NCBI RefSeq assembly: GCF_015163075.1
Contig: NZ_JADDXU010000001.1
Location: forward strand, 310,001-374,000
DNA from: Streptomyces justiciae
Lineage (GTDB): Bacteria > Actinomycetota > Actinomycetes > Streptomycetales > Streptomycetaceae
Direction: 5' to 3'
DNA: 64,000 nucleotides
Shown here: positions 1-8,960 of the stretch, piece after piece
How positions within the stretch are numbered: the first letter of the stretch is position 1
How the letters are laid out: the number at the start of each line of letters is the position of its first letter
Position numbers and translations under genes: made by a program
Notes under the pieces: model-generated
Told to the model about the DNA's origin: nothing
What the model saw: the letters and a program-made list of their open reading frames with translations, nothing else
The model's database searches: none

Positions 1-900
1 CGAGGACCGGGCCGCTCCCGAGCCGCTCTGGTGCTCGCCGGTGAGGAGGGAGAGGAGGACGGCGGCGACGGAGGCGATGGTGTGGTCGCCGGGGTCGCGG
101 GTCGGTGCGGCCACGCCGAGCACGAAGCCCTGCCCGGCACCGAGGGCGTAGGCGGCGAGATGGACGCCGGCGGTGGTGTGGGTGGCGGAGGTGGGGGTGC
201 CGGGGCCGGAGGGGCGGACGACCTGGGCGAGCTCGGCCAGCGCGTCCCGGGCGGCGTCCCGCGTCGGGTGCCCCGCGTCTGCCGCGGGTCGGCCTGCCGC
301 ACGGGTCCCCGCCAACCGCCCCGCGCTCGCGATCTCCGTCCCCTCCGGCCCGTACAGCACCGCCCCACCCCCCACCCGCTGGGCCAGTTGCCGCAGGACG
401 GACGGCACCGGGTCCGGGCGGGACGCGGCCGCGGCGAGGCTCTGCTGGGCCTCGGTCACGCGGCGGAGTTCGGCGAGCCGGGCCTGGGCCATGAGCTGCC
501 AGACCGCGCGGGCCACGCCCGAGAAGGTGGTCTGCGGCGGCACCTCGATGAGCGGGAGTTCGTACGCGTCGCAGGCCGCCACCAGCGCGCGCGGGACCGT
601 GTCGTGCACCGGCGCCACGCCGAAGCCCAGCGCCGCGCCGCCCGCCGCCACGATCCGCGCGACGTAGTCGTCGAAGTACGCCCCCGACCCCGCCGCCTCC
701 GGCACGTGCACGCCCGCCGTCAGCAGCAGCTCGCCGCCCAGCAGATACGGGTACGGGTCGGCCATCTCCGAGGTGTGCGCCCAGTGGATGACGGTGGCCG
801 GGTCGACCGGGCCCGCGATCTGCCGCAGCGCGAGGTCCTCGCGGGCCAGCAGTGCGGCCAGCGGGACGGGTGGGGTGGGCGGGACGGCCGGGTCCGGCAT
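1..900 (-). CDS. PucR family transcriptional regulator (3' end outside window)
   Basis: The minus strand is open from an ATG at 898-900 to the left edge (300 codons, no stop), so the C-terminal part, where PucR-type helix-turn-helix domains lie, is missing. The N-terminus reads like a PucR/PurC-type sensory domain (start MPDPAVPP, then VIHWAHTSEM, LLLTAGV and PLIEVPPQTTFSGVARAV). A GAF-like middle part follows (VLYGPEGTEIASAG, VHLAAYALGAGQGFVLGV). An AAGGA-type ribosome site lies about 10 bases before the ATG. The gene diverges from the symporter, agmatinase and ThDP-enzyme operon, so it is probably the regulator of that catabolic set; this role is inferred from position. Family call fairly secure, function not. 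Confidence 0.8.
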   Translation of the reverse strand, partial: MPDPAVPPTPPVPLAALLAREDLALRQIAGPVDPATVIHWAHTSEMADPYPYLLGGELLLTAGVHVPEAAGSGAYFDDYVARIVAAGGAALGFGVAPVHDTVPRALVAACDAYELPLIEVPPQTTFSGVARAVWQLMAQARLAELRRVTEAQQSLAAAASRPDPVPSVLRQLAQRVGGGAVLYGPEGTEIASAGRLAGTRAAGRPAADAGHPTRDAARDALAELAQVVRPSGPGTPTSATHTTAGVHLAAYALGAGQGFVLGVAAPTRDPGDHTIASVAAVLLSLLTGEHQSGSGAARSS

Positions 901-1091
901 GGTGTGCGTTTCCTTCACTCCGAACGGCCTGGGTGGATGAAACGTACACTTCGCAGCCGCTTTCCGGCCACCTAATGTCAGTCCCGACCGGCAGCCGCGG
1001 GTACGGGCGGATGTCCCCGCGAGCCCCTGCCGTCGTCCCCACCCCCCTCTGCACGACACGCCACCGGGATGTTCGCGAAGGAGGCCCCCAC
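901..1091. promoter_or_regulatory. Divergent promoter region between pucR-type gene and symporter operon
   Basis: These 191 bases separate two divergent starts and must hold both promoters. The part from about 930 to 985 is the least GC-rich and holds GATGAAACGTACACTTCG, a plausible regulator or RNA polymerase target. A strong ribosome site (GAAGGAGG) sits just before the symporter ATG. No clear palindrome was found, so no specific operator is claimed. Confidence 0.35.
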
Positions 1092-2549
1092 ATGGCCATC
1101 GACTACACAGTCATCGTCGTCTATCTGCTCGGCATGCTGGCCATGGGCTGGTGGGGCATGCGCCGCGCCAAGTCCAAGAGCGAGTTCCTGGTCGCGGGGC
1201 GCCGCCTGGGTCCCGCCATGTACTCCGGCACCATGGCCGCGATCGTCCTCGGCGGCGCCTCCACCATCGGCGGCGTCGGCCTCGGCTACCAGTACGGCCT
1301 CTCCGGCGCCTGGATGGTCTTCACCATCGGCCTCGGCCTCCTGGCTCTCTCCGTCTTCTTCTCGGCCCGCATCGCGCGCCTGAAGGTCTACACCGTCTCC
1401 GAGATGCTGGATCTCCGGTACGGCGGCCGGGCGGGCGTCATCTCCGGCGTGGTCATGTGGGCGTACACCCTCATGCTCGCGGTCACCTCGACCATCGCCT
1501 ACGCGACGATCTTCGACGTCCTCTTCGACATGAACCGGACCGTCGCGATCATCCTCGGCGGCTCGATCGTCGTCGCGTACTCGACGCTCGGCGGCATGTG
1601 GTCGATCACCCTCACCGACATGGTGCAGTTCGTGGTGAAGACGGTCGGCGTGCTGCTCCTGCTGCTCCCCATCGCGGTCGTCAAGGCGGGCGGCTTCAGC
1701 GAGATGAAGGACCAGCTGCCCACCTCGTACTTCGACCCGCTGGGCATCGGGGGCGAGACGATCTTCACGTACGTCCTGATCTATACGTTCGGCATGCTCA
1801 TCGGTCAGGACATCTGGCAGCGCGTCTTCACCGCCCGCAGCGACCGGACGGCCAAGTGGGGCGGCACGGTCGCGGGCACCTACTGTCTCGCGTACGCCCT
1901 CGCCGGCGCCGTCATCGGCACGGCCGCCAAGGTCCTCTACCCCAAGCTCGGCAGCGCCGACGACGCCTTCGCCACCATCGTCAAGGACGAACTCCCGGTC
2001 GGCGTACGGGGCTTGGTGCTGGCCGCCGCGCTCGCCGCCGTGATGTCGACGTCGTCCGGCGCGCTGATCGCCTGCGCGACCGTCGCCAACAACGACATCT
2101 GGTCGCGGCTGCGCGGCAAGGTCACGGGTGGCGAGCGTGACGAGGTGGCGGGCAACCGCGCCTTCATCCTCATCATGGGCGTCGGTGTCATCGGCACGGC
2201 CATCGCGCTCAACAACGTCGTCGAGGCGCTGACGGTGGCGTACAACCTGCTCGTCGGCGGGCTCCTCGTCCCGATCCTCGGCGGCCTGCTGTGGAAGCGC
2301 GGCACCGTCCACGGCGCGCTCGCCTCCGTGATCGTCGGCGGCCTCGCGGTCATCGGCCTGATGGCGGGCTACGGCATCCTCGCCAACGAGCCCGTCTACT
2401 ACGGCCTGCTGGCGTCCCTCGCCGCCTACGTGGCCGTGTCCCTGGCGACCCCCGCGACCGACGAGGCCGTCCTCACCGCCTGGCGCGAGCGGCTGGCCGG
2501 CCGGGGTGCCCCCGAACTCGTGTCCGAACCGGTCCCGGCTCCCCAGTAG
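1092..2549 (+). CDS. Sodium:solute symporter (SSS family)
   Basis: A 485-residue polytopic membrane protein with about 13 hydrophobic segments that couples sodium (or proton) entry to uptake of a small organic solute. Features typical of SSS carriers are visible: start MAIDYTVIVVYLLGMLAMGWWG, a KSKSEFLVAGRRLGP motif after the first helix, GGASTIGGVGLGYQYG in the second, and SDRTAKWGG further on. The ATG at 1092 was chosen for its GAAGGAGG ribosome site; the frame is also open upstream. It is the first gene of an operon with the agmatinase and the ThDP enzyme, which suggests a guanidino or amine substrate. The substrate is inferred from neighbours only. Confidence 0.9.
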   Translation: MAIDYTVIVVYLLGMLAMGWWGMRRAKSKSEFLVAGRRLGPAMYSGTMAAIVLGGASTIGGVGLGYQYGLSGAWMVFTIGLGLLALSVFFSARIARLKVYTVSEMLDLRYGGRAGVISGVVMWAYTLMLAVTSTIAYATIFDVLFDMNRTVAIILGGSIVVAYSTLGGMWSITLTDMVQFVVKTVGVLLLLLPIAVVKAGGFSEMKDQLPTSYFDPLGIGGETIFTYVLIYTFGMLIGQDIWQRVFTARSDRTAKWGGTVAGTYCLAYALAGAVIGTAAKVLYPKLGSADDAFATIVKDELPVGVRGLVLAAALAAVMSTSSGALIACATVANNDIWSRLRGKVTGGERDEVAGNRAFILIMGVGVIGTAIALNNVVEALTVAYNLLVGGLLVPILGGLLWKRGTVHGALASVIVGGLAVIGLMAGYGILANEPVYYGLLASLAAYVAVSLATPATDEAVLTAWRERLAGRGAPELVSEPVPAPQ

Positions 2550-2606
2550 AGTCGGGGACGTATTCCGTACATACGCGATGAAGCGTAGGAAAGAAGGCAT
2601 TACCTC

Positions 2607-3578
2607 ATGAGCAGCAACGAGACGCCCCGCGGCCCCGTCGACTCCTCCCGCATCCCGCGGTACGCCGGCCCCGCGACCTTCGCCCGGCTGCCCCGCCTCG
2701 ACGAGGTCGGCCGCGCCGACGTCGCCGTCGTGGGCGTGCCGTTCGACTCGGGCGTCTCGTACCGGCCGGGCGCCCGCTTCGGCGGCAACGCGATCCGCGA
2801 GGCGTCCCGGCTGCTGCGCCCCTACAACCCGGCGCAGGACGCGTCCCCGTTCGCCCTGGCGCAGGTCGCGGACGGCGGGGACATCGCGGTGAACCCGTTC
2901 AACATCAACGAGGCCGTGGAGACGATCGAGGCGGCGGCGGACGAGCTGTTGGGGACGGGCGCGCGGCTCATGACCCTCGGCGGCGACCACACCATCGCGC
3001 TGCCGCTCCTCCGCTCGGTCGCGAAGAAGCACGGCCCGGTCGCCCTGCTGCACTTCGACGCCCACCTCGACACCTGGGACACCTACTTCGGCGCGGAGTA
3101 CACGCACGGCACGCCTTTCAGGCGCGCGGTGGAGGAGGGCATCCTCGACACGTCGGCGTTGTCCCACGTGGGTACGCGCGGGCCCCTCTACGGCAAGCAG
3201 GACCTGACCGACGACGAGAAGATGGGCTTCGGCATCGTCACGTCCGCGGACATCTACCGCCGCGGCGCCGACGAGGTCGCCGACCAGCTGCGCCAGCGCA
3301 TCGGTGACCGCCCCCTCTACATCTCCATCGACATCGACTGCCTGGACCCGGCCCACGCGCCCGGCACGGGCACGCCGGAGGCGGGCGGCATGACGTCGAG
3401 GGAGCTGCTGGAGATCCTGCGCGGCCTGGCTGGGTGTCATCTGGTCTCGGCCGACGTCGTCGAGGTGGCCCCCGCGTACGATCACGCGGAGATCACGTCG
3501 GTGGCCGCGTCCCACACGGCGTACGAACTGACCACGATCATGTCCCGCCAGATCGCCCAGGAGAAGGCAGCGAAGTGA
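2607..3578 (+). CDS. speB: Agmatinase/guanidinobutyrase family ureohydrolase
   Basis: A 323-residue arginase-superfamily enzyme that hydrolyses a guanidino group to urea and an amine. The binuclear manganese ligands are all present: [12 protein letters not shown] near residue 120, HFDAHLDTW near 150 and [19 protein letters not shown] near 240. Start [21 protein letters not shown] gives normal family length. It lies 57 bases after the symporter gene and overlaps the ThDP enzyme by a GTGA junction, so it is translationally coupled downstream. The substrate may be agmatine, but next to a 2-oxoacid-decarboxylase-like enzyme 4-guanidinobutyrate is at least as likely. The gene symbol reflects family, not proven substrate. 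Confidence 0.92.
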   Translation: MSSNETPRGPVDSSRIPRYAGPATFARLPRLDEVGRADVAVVGVPFDSGVSYRPGARFGGNAIREASRLLRPYNPAQDASPFALAQVADGGDIAVNPFNINEAVETIEAAADELLGTGARLMTLGGDHTIALPLLRSVAKKHGPVALLHFDAHLDTWDTYFGAEYTHGTPFRRAVEEGILDTSALSHVGTRGPLYGKQDLTDDEKMGFGIVTSADIYRRGADEVADQLRQRIGDRPLYISIDIDCLDPAHAPGTGTPEAGGMTSRELLEILRGLAGCHLVSADVVEVAPAYDHAEITSVAASHTAYELTTIMSRQIAQEKAAK

Positions 3579-5260
3579 CCCACGACCACGACCTGGTGCT
3601 CCGCCCCACGGAGGCCCAGACCGCCGCCGCCCTCAACCCGCCCGCCGGCCGGAACGGCGGAGACCTGGTCGTGGAGACGCTGGCCGCGCTCGGCACGACG
3701 ACGGTCTTCGGCCTGCCGGGCCAGCACGCGCTCGGCATGTTCGACGCGCTGCGGCGCAGCGATCTGCGCTATGTGGGCCTGCGGGTGGAGAACAACGCGG
3801 GGTTCGCGGCGGACGCGTACGGCCGGATCACCGGCGAGGCGGCCCCGCTGCTCCTCTCGACGGGGCCGGGCGCGCTGACGTCGCTGGCGGCGTTGCAGGA
3901 GGCGGCGGCGGCATCGGCGCCGGTGTTGGCGATCAGCAGCCAGATCCCCACGGCGGGGTTGGGCGGCGGCCGCCACGGCTACCTGCACGAACTCCCGGAC
4001 CAGTCCGCCTCCTTCCGCGGTGTGGTGAAGTCGGTCCACACCGTGCGCACCCAGTCCCAGATCCCGTCCGCGATCGAGGCGGCCTGGAAGTCGGCCCTGA
4101 CGGCCCCGCACGGTCCGGTGTGGGTGGAGATTCCGCAGGACGTGCTGCTGGCTCCCACGCTGATCCCGGTGGTGACGGGCGGCGACGCGTTCCCGGAGGA
4201 GTTGCCGCCGCGGGTCGAACTGACGGCGGTGGCGGCGGAGTTGCTGTCGAAGGCGGCCCGCCCGGCGATCATCGCGGGTGGCGGGGTCGTACGGTCCGAC
4301 GCGAGCGGGAAGCTGCGTCAGCTGGCGGAGGTGTTGCAGGCCCCGGTGGTGACGACGCCGGGCGGCAAGGGTGCGTTCCCCTGGAACCACCCCCTGTCCC
4401 TCCAGTCCTGGATCGAGGACCGGTACGTCACGGACTTCCTGGAGGAGGCGGACGTACTGCTGGTAGTGGGCTCGGGCCTGGGCGAACTGTCGTCCAACTA
4501 CCACACGTTCAAGCCCCGCGGCCGGGTCATCCAGATCGAGGCGGACCTCGGCAAGCTGGAGTCCAACCACCCGGCGCTGGGCATCCACGCGGACGCGCGG
4601 CTGGCGTTGCAGGCGCTGCTGGAGACGGTGGAGGAGCGGGAGGACGTCCACGCGGGGGAACGAGTTCGCGGGGTGCTGGAGCGGGTGGCCGCGCGTATCG
4701 CCTCCCAGGAACTCACCCTGGAACAAGACGTGTTGGCGTCGGTACGGCGAGCCCTTCCTTCTGATTCTCCCTCCTTCTGGGACATGACGATCCTGGCGTA
4801 CTGGGCCTGGTCCGCCTTCGACGCCAAGGGCCCCAACCTCCTCCACTCCGCCCAGGGCGCGGGCGGCCTCGGCTACGGCTTCCCGGCGGCGCTGGGAGCG
4901 GCGGTGGCCGACCCGACGCGGCCGGTGCTGGCGGTGTCGGGGGACGGGGGTGCGCTGTACTCGATCGCGGAGTTGGCCACCGCCCGCCAGTACGACCTGA
5001 ACGTGACGTGGCTGATCGTCGACGACGGCGGTTACGGCATCCTGCGCGAGTACATGACCGACGCGTTCGGCGAGGCCACGGCGACGGAGCTGACGCGACC
5101 GGACTATGTGGCGCTGGCGGAGTCGTTCGGGGTGCCGGGGGTGCGGACGTCGGCGGAGACGCTGGAGACGGACCTGGCGAAGGCGTTGGGCGAGCCGGGG
5201 CCTTCGGTGGTGGTGCTGTCGGCGGTGCTGCGGATGTTCGCGGCTACGCATCTGGGCTGA
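3575..5260 (+). CDS. Thiamine diphosphate-dependent decarboxylase/acetolactate synthase-like enzyme
   Basis: A 561-residue three-domain ThDP enzyme. The N-terminal pyrimidine-binding domain has [16 protein letters not shown] and the activating glutamate in [15 protein letters not shown]. The C-terminal pyrophosphate-binding domain has the metal motif SGDGGALYS and ends it with VDDGGYGIL where NN is more usual. The GTG start at 3575 overlaps the agmatinase stop (GTGA). Because the neighbour removes urea from a guanidino compound, a 2-ketoarginine (5-guanidino-2-oxopentanoate) decarboxylase role as in the arginine transaminase pathway fits. Acetolactate synthase, benzoylformate-type or other ThDP activities cannot be excluded from sequence alone. 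Confidence 0.85.
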   Translation: MTHDHDLVLRPTEAQTAAALNPPAGRNGGDLVVETLAALGTTTVFGLPGQHALGMFDALRRSDLRYVGLRVENNAGFAADAYGRITGEAAPLLLSTGPGALTSLAALQEAAAASAPVLAISSQIPTAGLGGGRHGYLHELPDQSASFRGVVKSVHTVRTQSQIPSAIEAAWKSALTAPHGPVWVEIPQDVLLAPTLIPVVTGGDAFPEELPPRVELTAVAAELLSKAARPAIIAGGGVVRSDASGKLRQLAEVLQAPVVTTPGGKGAFPWNHPLSLQSWIEDRYVTDFLEEADVLLVVGSGLGELSSNYHTFKPRGRVIQIEADLGKLESNHPALGIHADARLALQALLETVEEREDVHAGERVRGVLERVAARIASQELTLEQDVLASVRRALPSDSPSFWDMTILAYWAWSAFDAKGPNLLHSAQGAGGLGYGFPAALGAAVADPTRPVLAVSGDGGALYSIAELATARQYDLNVTWLIVDDGGYGILREYMTDAFGEATATELTRPDYVALAESFGVPGVRTSAETLETDLAKALGEPGPSVVVLSAVLRMFAATHLG

Positions 5261-5568
5261 GCGGGAAGCGGGATCTCCGCCCAGGTCGCCTTTCTGATGC
5301 CGTGGAGGCGGGGGCAGGGCGACCTCCACGCGCAGGCGGCCGTCGTACTGTTCGAAGCCTTCCAGGCGTCAGGGCATCCACCTCGGCGGAGGAACTCGCC
5401 GGGATGACTGCAGCACTGGCCGCCGCCCTGAAATCCTCGGTCGATACCGAAGAACCACCGAGCTCTGACGCACAGTCGCCGCCAGAGGGCGGCTGAGCCG
5501 ACCGCCCCCGTCCCGGCGTCGTTTCGCAGTGACGCCCGCGACGGAGGCGGCTCAGGTGTGGCGCGTTC
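5261..5568. other. Intergenic stretch with a possible gene remnant
   Basis: No convincing full gene is visible in these 308 bases. A short plus-strand frame at 5404-5496 (start MTAALAAALKSS, end SPPEGG) looks protein-like and is preceded in frame by STSAEELAG, so it may be the tail of a decayed gene whose front is frameshifted or lost. It has no ribosome site of its own. I do not recognise a family. Confidence 0.25.
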
Positions 5569-6372
5569 CTACCAGATCGCCTCGACCCACTCCGGGTGGT
5601 CGATGAACGGGTTGCGGTTGTGCTGATAGGTGTCGTAGATGACCTGGTTGCGGCGCTCCTCGAAGGCGCTCGGCGGGTCCGCCTCGTTCCACGCCTTCAG
5701 GACGGAGAGCTTGCCCATGTACGGGTTGGAGCCGTTGCCGACCTTCTCGTTGGGCTCCAGGTCGGCGAAGCCGTCGTCACCCTCGTAGCGCACGGCCATG
5801 TAGAGGATCATGCGGGCCACGTCGCCCCGGTCCGCGGCGCGCGGCGCGAAGGAGTCGGAGTCGACGGTGCTGCCGCCGCCGTTGGTGACGGTGCTGCCGC
5901 CGTTGTCGAAGTCCAGGTTGCCGCGGATGCTGTTGACCTGGACGTCACAGGCGCGCAGGTGGTGCAGGTCGGTGCCGGGGCCGGTGACCTCGCCGAAGTC
6001 GCCGTGCGACTTGGCCCAGGTGTGCTCACGGTTCCAGTCGCCGACGTCACCGCCGTTGAGGGACTTGCTGCGCGAGACGCCGCTGTACAGCAGCAGGACG
6101 TTGCTGGTGTTGTTCGGGTCCTGGTCCGTGACCTTGAGCGCGTCCCAGACCGCGGAGTACGAGATCTTCGACTGACTGCTGATGATCGTGTGCAGGGAGG
6201 ACTTGAGGCTCGTCCCCGTCTTGCCGATCGCGTTCTTGTAGTACGTCGAGTCGTACGCGGTGGTCGTGGCGGCGGCCGGGGTCGCGGTGAGCGCCGGGGC
6301 GCAGAGGCCGGCCATGACGGCGGCCGTGGCCAGGGCCACCGACTTCCAGCGCCGTATGCGTGTCGCCAGCAT
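5569..6372 (-). CDS. Secreted endonuclease I family nuclease
   Basis: A 267-residue exported nuclease of the endonuclease I (EndA/NucM) family, which cuts DNA, and often RNA, non-specifically outside the cell. A signal peptide is evident (MLATRIRRWKSVALATAAVM, ending near TPAAATTTA). The catalytic beta-beta-alpha-metal region is present: DWNREHTWAKSHGDFG with the active histidine, then GTDLHHLRACDVQVNSIRGN. The start at 6372 was chosen because the signal peptide begins there. The gene stands alone, downstream of the GT39 gene but separated by a strong hairpin, and has its own upstream region with a long-spaced direct repeat. Confidence 0.9.
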   Translation of the reverse strand: MLATRIRRWKSVALATAAVMAGLCAPALTATPAAATTTAYDSTYYKNAIGKTGTSLKSSLHTIISSQSKISYSAVWDALKVTDQDPNNTSNVLLLYSGVSRSKSLNGGDVGDWNREHTWAKSHGDFGEVTGPGTDLHHLRACDVQVNSIRGNLDFDNGGSTVTNGGGSTVDSDSFAPRAADRGDVARMILYMAVRYEGDDGFADLEPNEKVGNGSNPYMGKLSVLKAWNEADPPSAFEERRNQVIYDTYQHNRNPFIDHPEWVEAIW

Positions 6373-6385
6373 AAAGAGAGTCCCA

Positions 6386-6509
6386 TCTACGCGGGTTGAA
6401 TGGAGGCGGCAAGCGAGAGAGTGACATGGACATGCGGCCGTGTAAATGGAATCTGCGTGTCCATTGGGTGACCGGAAACGGCAAATCAGCCCTTGTCTAC
6501 GCGAGTTGA
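6386..6509. repeat. Direct repeat in the endonuclease upstream region
   Basis: The 14-base sequence tctacgcgngttga occurs at 6386-6399 and again at 6496-6509, starts exactly 110 bases apart, both upstream of the nuclease start. Thirteen of 14 bases match. Such paired sites could be regulator targets; no regulator is identified. Confidence 0.45.
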
Positions 6510-6517
6510 CACGTGAC

Positions 6518-6549
6518 AAAGGCCCCCGACCGGATGGTCGGGGGCCTTT
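6518..6549 (-). terminator. Rho-independent-type hairpin terminator after the GT39 gene
   Basis: A perfect 13-bp stem (aaaggcccccgac paired with gtcgggggccttt) with a 6-base loop lies 22 bases beyond the stop codon of the glycosyltransferase gene. Streptomyces terminators often lack a long U run, so the strength of the stem is the evidence. It isolates the GT39 gene from the downstream nuclease. Confidence 0.8.
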
Positions 6550-6571
6550 GAGGGAGAGAGGCGTCAGGAAG

Positions 6572-8770
6572 TCAGCTGACGTCCGAGGCGTCCAGGCGGT
6601 AGATCGTGGACGACGAGGTGGAGGTGTCCGACGTCGACTCCGACGTCGAACTCGTGCTGTACTCGCTCGCCTTCACCGCCGTGCCGTTCTTCTGCACCCA
6701 GCTGGTGATCTCCTGGTTGAGGCTGCTGTTGCCGCCCATACCGCCACCGCCGAGCTGGATGTAGTGCAACTCGCCCTTCTTCACCAGCTCCTTGAGCTTG
6801 GCCAGGGTCATCGCCTGGTCGGAGCCGGTGAAGCCCCACATGGAGATGACGGGCTTGTGCGTGCTCAGGATCAGCTGGCCGGCGCTCTGCGAGTTGGAGA
6901 CCGCGAGCAGCCACTTCGCGCCGTCCTGGTGCTTCTCCAGGTAGGCGATCAGCTCGCTGTCGACGCTGCCGCCGCCCATGGGGCCACCGCCGCCACCACC
7001 GCCACCGCCGAAGCCGCCGCTGGGAGCGCCGCCCGTACCGCCGTTGCCGCCGGGAGCCGTACCGCCGCCCGGGAACTCCCCGTTCGCGCCGCCGGGTGCA
7101 CCACCGCCCTGCGGAAGCTCGCCGCCACCGCCACCGGGCTGCATCTGGCCGCCACCGCCGCCGGGGAACTCCCCGCCCGCCTGACCGCTGCCCTGCTGAC
7201 CTCCGGGACGGCCGCCACCGCCACCAGGCCCGCCCATGCCGTTCCCGGTCGAGGGGCCCGCCGTGGGATTGGTGCCTCCCATGCCGCCGGTCGTGGAGTC
7301 GAAGGCCGGCGACGCGGCGTACGCCGTCGGACCGGCGAGGCCCGCCACGACCGCCGCGGCAACGGACACGGCCAGCAGCCGGGCCCGGGTCCCGGAACCC
7401 GCCGTACGGAAGACGAACAGGCCCACGATCGCGAGCACCATGACCACGCCGACGACCGGCCACAGCCAGGTGTTCCAGCCGGTGGCGCGGCGCAGCAGCA
7501 CGATCGCCCAGACACCGGTGACCGCGAGGCCCGCGGGCAGCACCCACGACCAGCGGGCGTCACCGCCGCGGAAGGCACGCCACAGCATGACGCCGCCGCC
7601 ACCGCACAGCGCCGCGATGCCCGGGGCGAGCGCGGTCGTGTAGTACGGGTGCATGGTGCCCTCGGCCATCGCGAAGGTCAGGTAGTGCAGCACCAGCCAG
7701 CCGCCCCACAGGACGAGCGCGGCCCGTGTCATGTCCGTGCGCGGGGCCCGGCCGCACAGCACCAGACCGGCGACGAGCGCGAGGAAGGCGAAGGGGATCA
7801 GCCAGGAGATCTGGCCGCCGAGGACGTCGTTGAACATCCGCCCGATCCCCGCGGTGCCGGCGAAGGTGCCGCCTCCGCCCCCGCCACCGCCGTTGCCCTC
7901 GCCGCCGAGGACCCGGCCCAGGCCGTTGTAACCCATGATCAGGTCCCAGGCGGAGCCGTCGGTGGAACCGCCGATGTACGGCCGGTCGTCGGCCGGGACC
8001 AGCGAGACGGCCGTGGCCCACCAGAAGCTGGCGACGGCCAGCGCGACGGCGGCCAGGGCCAGGTTGACGACCTTCTTCTTCCAGCCGAGCTTCGAGGCGT
8101 AGACGTACACGGCGAAGACGGCGGGCAGGGCGATGTAGCCCTGGAGCATCTTGGTGTTGAAGGCGAGCCCGAACAGGACCGCGGAGCCGAGGAGCGGCAG
8201 CAGCTTGTCGGTGCGTACGGCGCGCAGGGCGAGGGCCGCGCCGCCGACCATCAGCAGGACCAGGATGGTGTCGGGGTTGTTGTCGCGGTTGATCGCGACC
8301 GTGATCGGGGTGAGCGCGAGGACCAGCGCGGCGATCGCGGCGGCCGCGTGCCCGAAGGCCCGCTTCACGGAGCTGTGCAGGATCCAGATCGTGCCGAGCG
8401 CGGCGGCGATCTCGGGCGCCATCATCTGCCAGGTGCCGAAGCCGAACACGCGGCACGACAGGCCCATGACCATCAGGGCGAACGGCGGCTTGTCGACGGT
8501 GATGAAGTTGCCCGCGTCGAGCGAGCCGAAGAACCAGGCCTTCCAGCTCTGCGTACCGCTGTAGATCGCCGAGCTGTAGAAGCTGTTCAGGCTGCTGCCG
8601 GACAGGTTCCAGGCGTACAGGACGCCCGCCAGGACCAGGATCGCGAGCAGCGCGGGCAGCGACCAGCGGGGGGCCTTGTCCGGGGGTGCCGCCGGTGGGG
8701 AGGGCGGCGGCCAGTCGGGAGAAACGGCCGTGGTCTCGGTGTGGGGGTGTGGATCGGTGGCAGATGTCAC
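6572..8770 (-). CDS. GT39-family membrane glycosyltransferase (YkcA/B-like)
   Basis: A 732-residue integral membrane glycosyltransferase of the mannosyltransferase/ArnT superfamily, which uses a polyprenyl-phosphate sugar at the outer membrane face. Residues 40-495 hold about 12 hydrophobic helices; the first extracytoplasmic loop has SLDAGNFITVDKPPFALM, typical of the YkcA/B-type branch. Residues 500-610 are an extreme Gly/Pro/Gln spacer. A C-terminal soluble domain follows (YLEKHQDGAKWLLAVSNSQS, KPVISMWGFTGSDQAM). The GTG start at 8770 has a proline-rich cytoplasmic leader. It ends in a terminator and has no operon partner. The acceptor (wall polymer, lipid or protein) is unknown. Confidence 0.85.
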   Translation of the reverse strand: MTSATDPHPHTETTAVSPDWPPPSPPAAPPDKAPRWSLPALLAILVLAGVLYAWNLSGSSLNSFYSSAIYSGTQSWKAWFFGSLDAGNFITVDKPPFALMVMGLSCRVFGFGTWQMMAPEIAAALGTIWILHSSVKRAFGHAAAAIAALVLALTPITVAINRDNNPDTILVLLMVGGAALALRAVRTDKLLPLLGSAVLFGLAFNTKMLQGYIALPAVFAVYVYASKLGWKKKVVNLALAAVALAVASFWWATAVSLVPADDRPYIGGSTDGSAWDLIMGYNGLGRVLGGEGNGGGGGGGGTFAGTAGIGRMFNDVLGGQISWLIPFAFLALVAGLVLCGRAPRTDMTRAALVLWGGWLVLHYLTFAMAEGTMHPYYTTALAPGIAALCGGGGVMLWRAFRGGDARWSWVLPAGLAVTGVWAIVLLRRATGWNTWLWPVVGVVMVLAIVGLFVFRTAGSGTRARLLAVSVAAAVVAGLAGPTAYAASPAFDSTTGGMGGTNPTAGPSTGNGMGGPGGGGGRPGGQQGSGQAGGEFPGGGGGQMQPGGGGGELPQGGGAPGGANGEFPGGGTAPGGNGGTGGAPSGGFGGGGGGGGGPMGGGSVDSELIAYLEKHQDGAKWLLAVSNSQSAGQLILSTHKPVISMWGFTGSDQAMTLAKLKELVKKGELHYIQLGGGGMGGNSSLNQEITSWVQKNGTAVKASEYSTSSTSESTSDTSTSSSTIYRLDASDVS

Positions 8771-8960
8771 CCGAGCATGGTGCGAAGCCGGGGTGAGCGT
8801 GCGCTGTGCCGTACCTGGCCCTTGCCTGTGAATTCACCAAGGAGCGGGTAACGGCTCCCCAATCAGCGGCTCAAAGCAGCCCACCCCGCGCCACATCACC
8901 TTCGGAATACGCTTCGAACACGCATGCAACCTTTCACTCCCGTCCGTGAGTCAAGAGGGC

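Noticed and set aside
978..3515. Very long open frame on the minus strand opposite the symporter and agmatinase
   Set aside because: It is a third-position GC shadow; the translation is Arg/Asp/Gly-rich with no domain, while the plus-strand frames carry clear family motifs.
3482..5329. 615-codon minus-strand frame opposite the ThDP enzyme
   Set aside because: Composition is dominated by Arg, Gln and His, with no motif; the plus-strand gene is unambiguous.
6446..8851. 801-codon plus-strand frame opposite the GT39 gene
   Set aside because: Shadow of the glycosyltransferase; Gly codons on one strand give Pro-, Ala- or Thr-rich text on the other.
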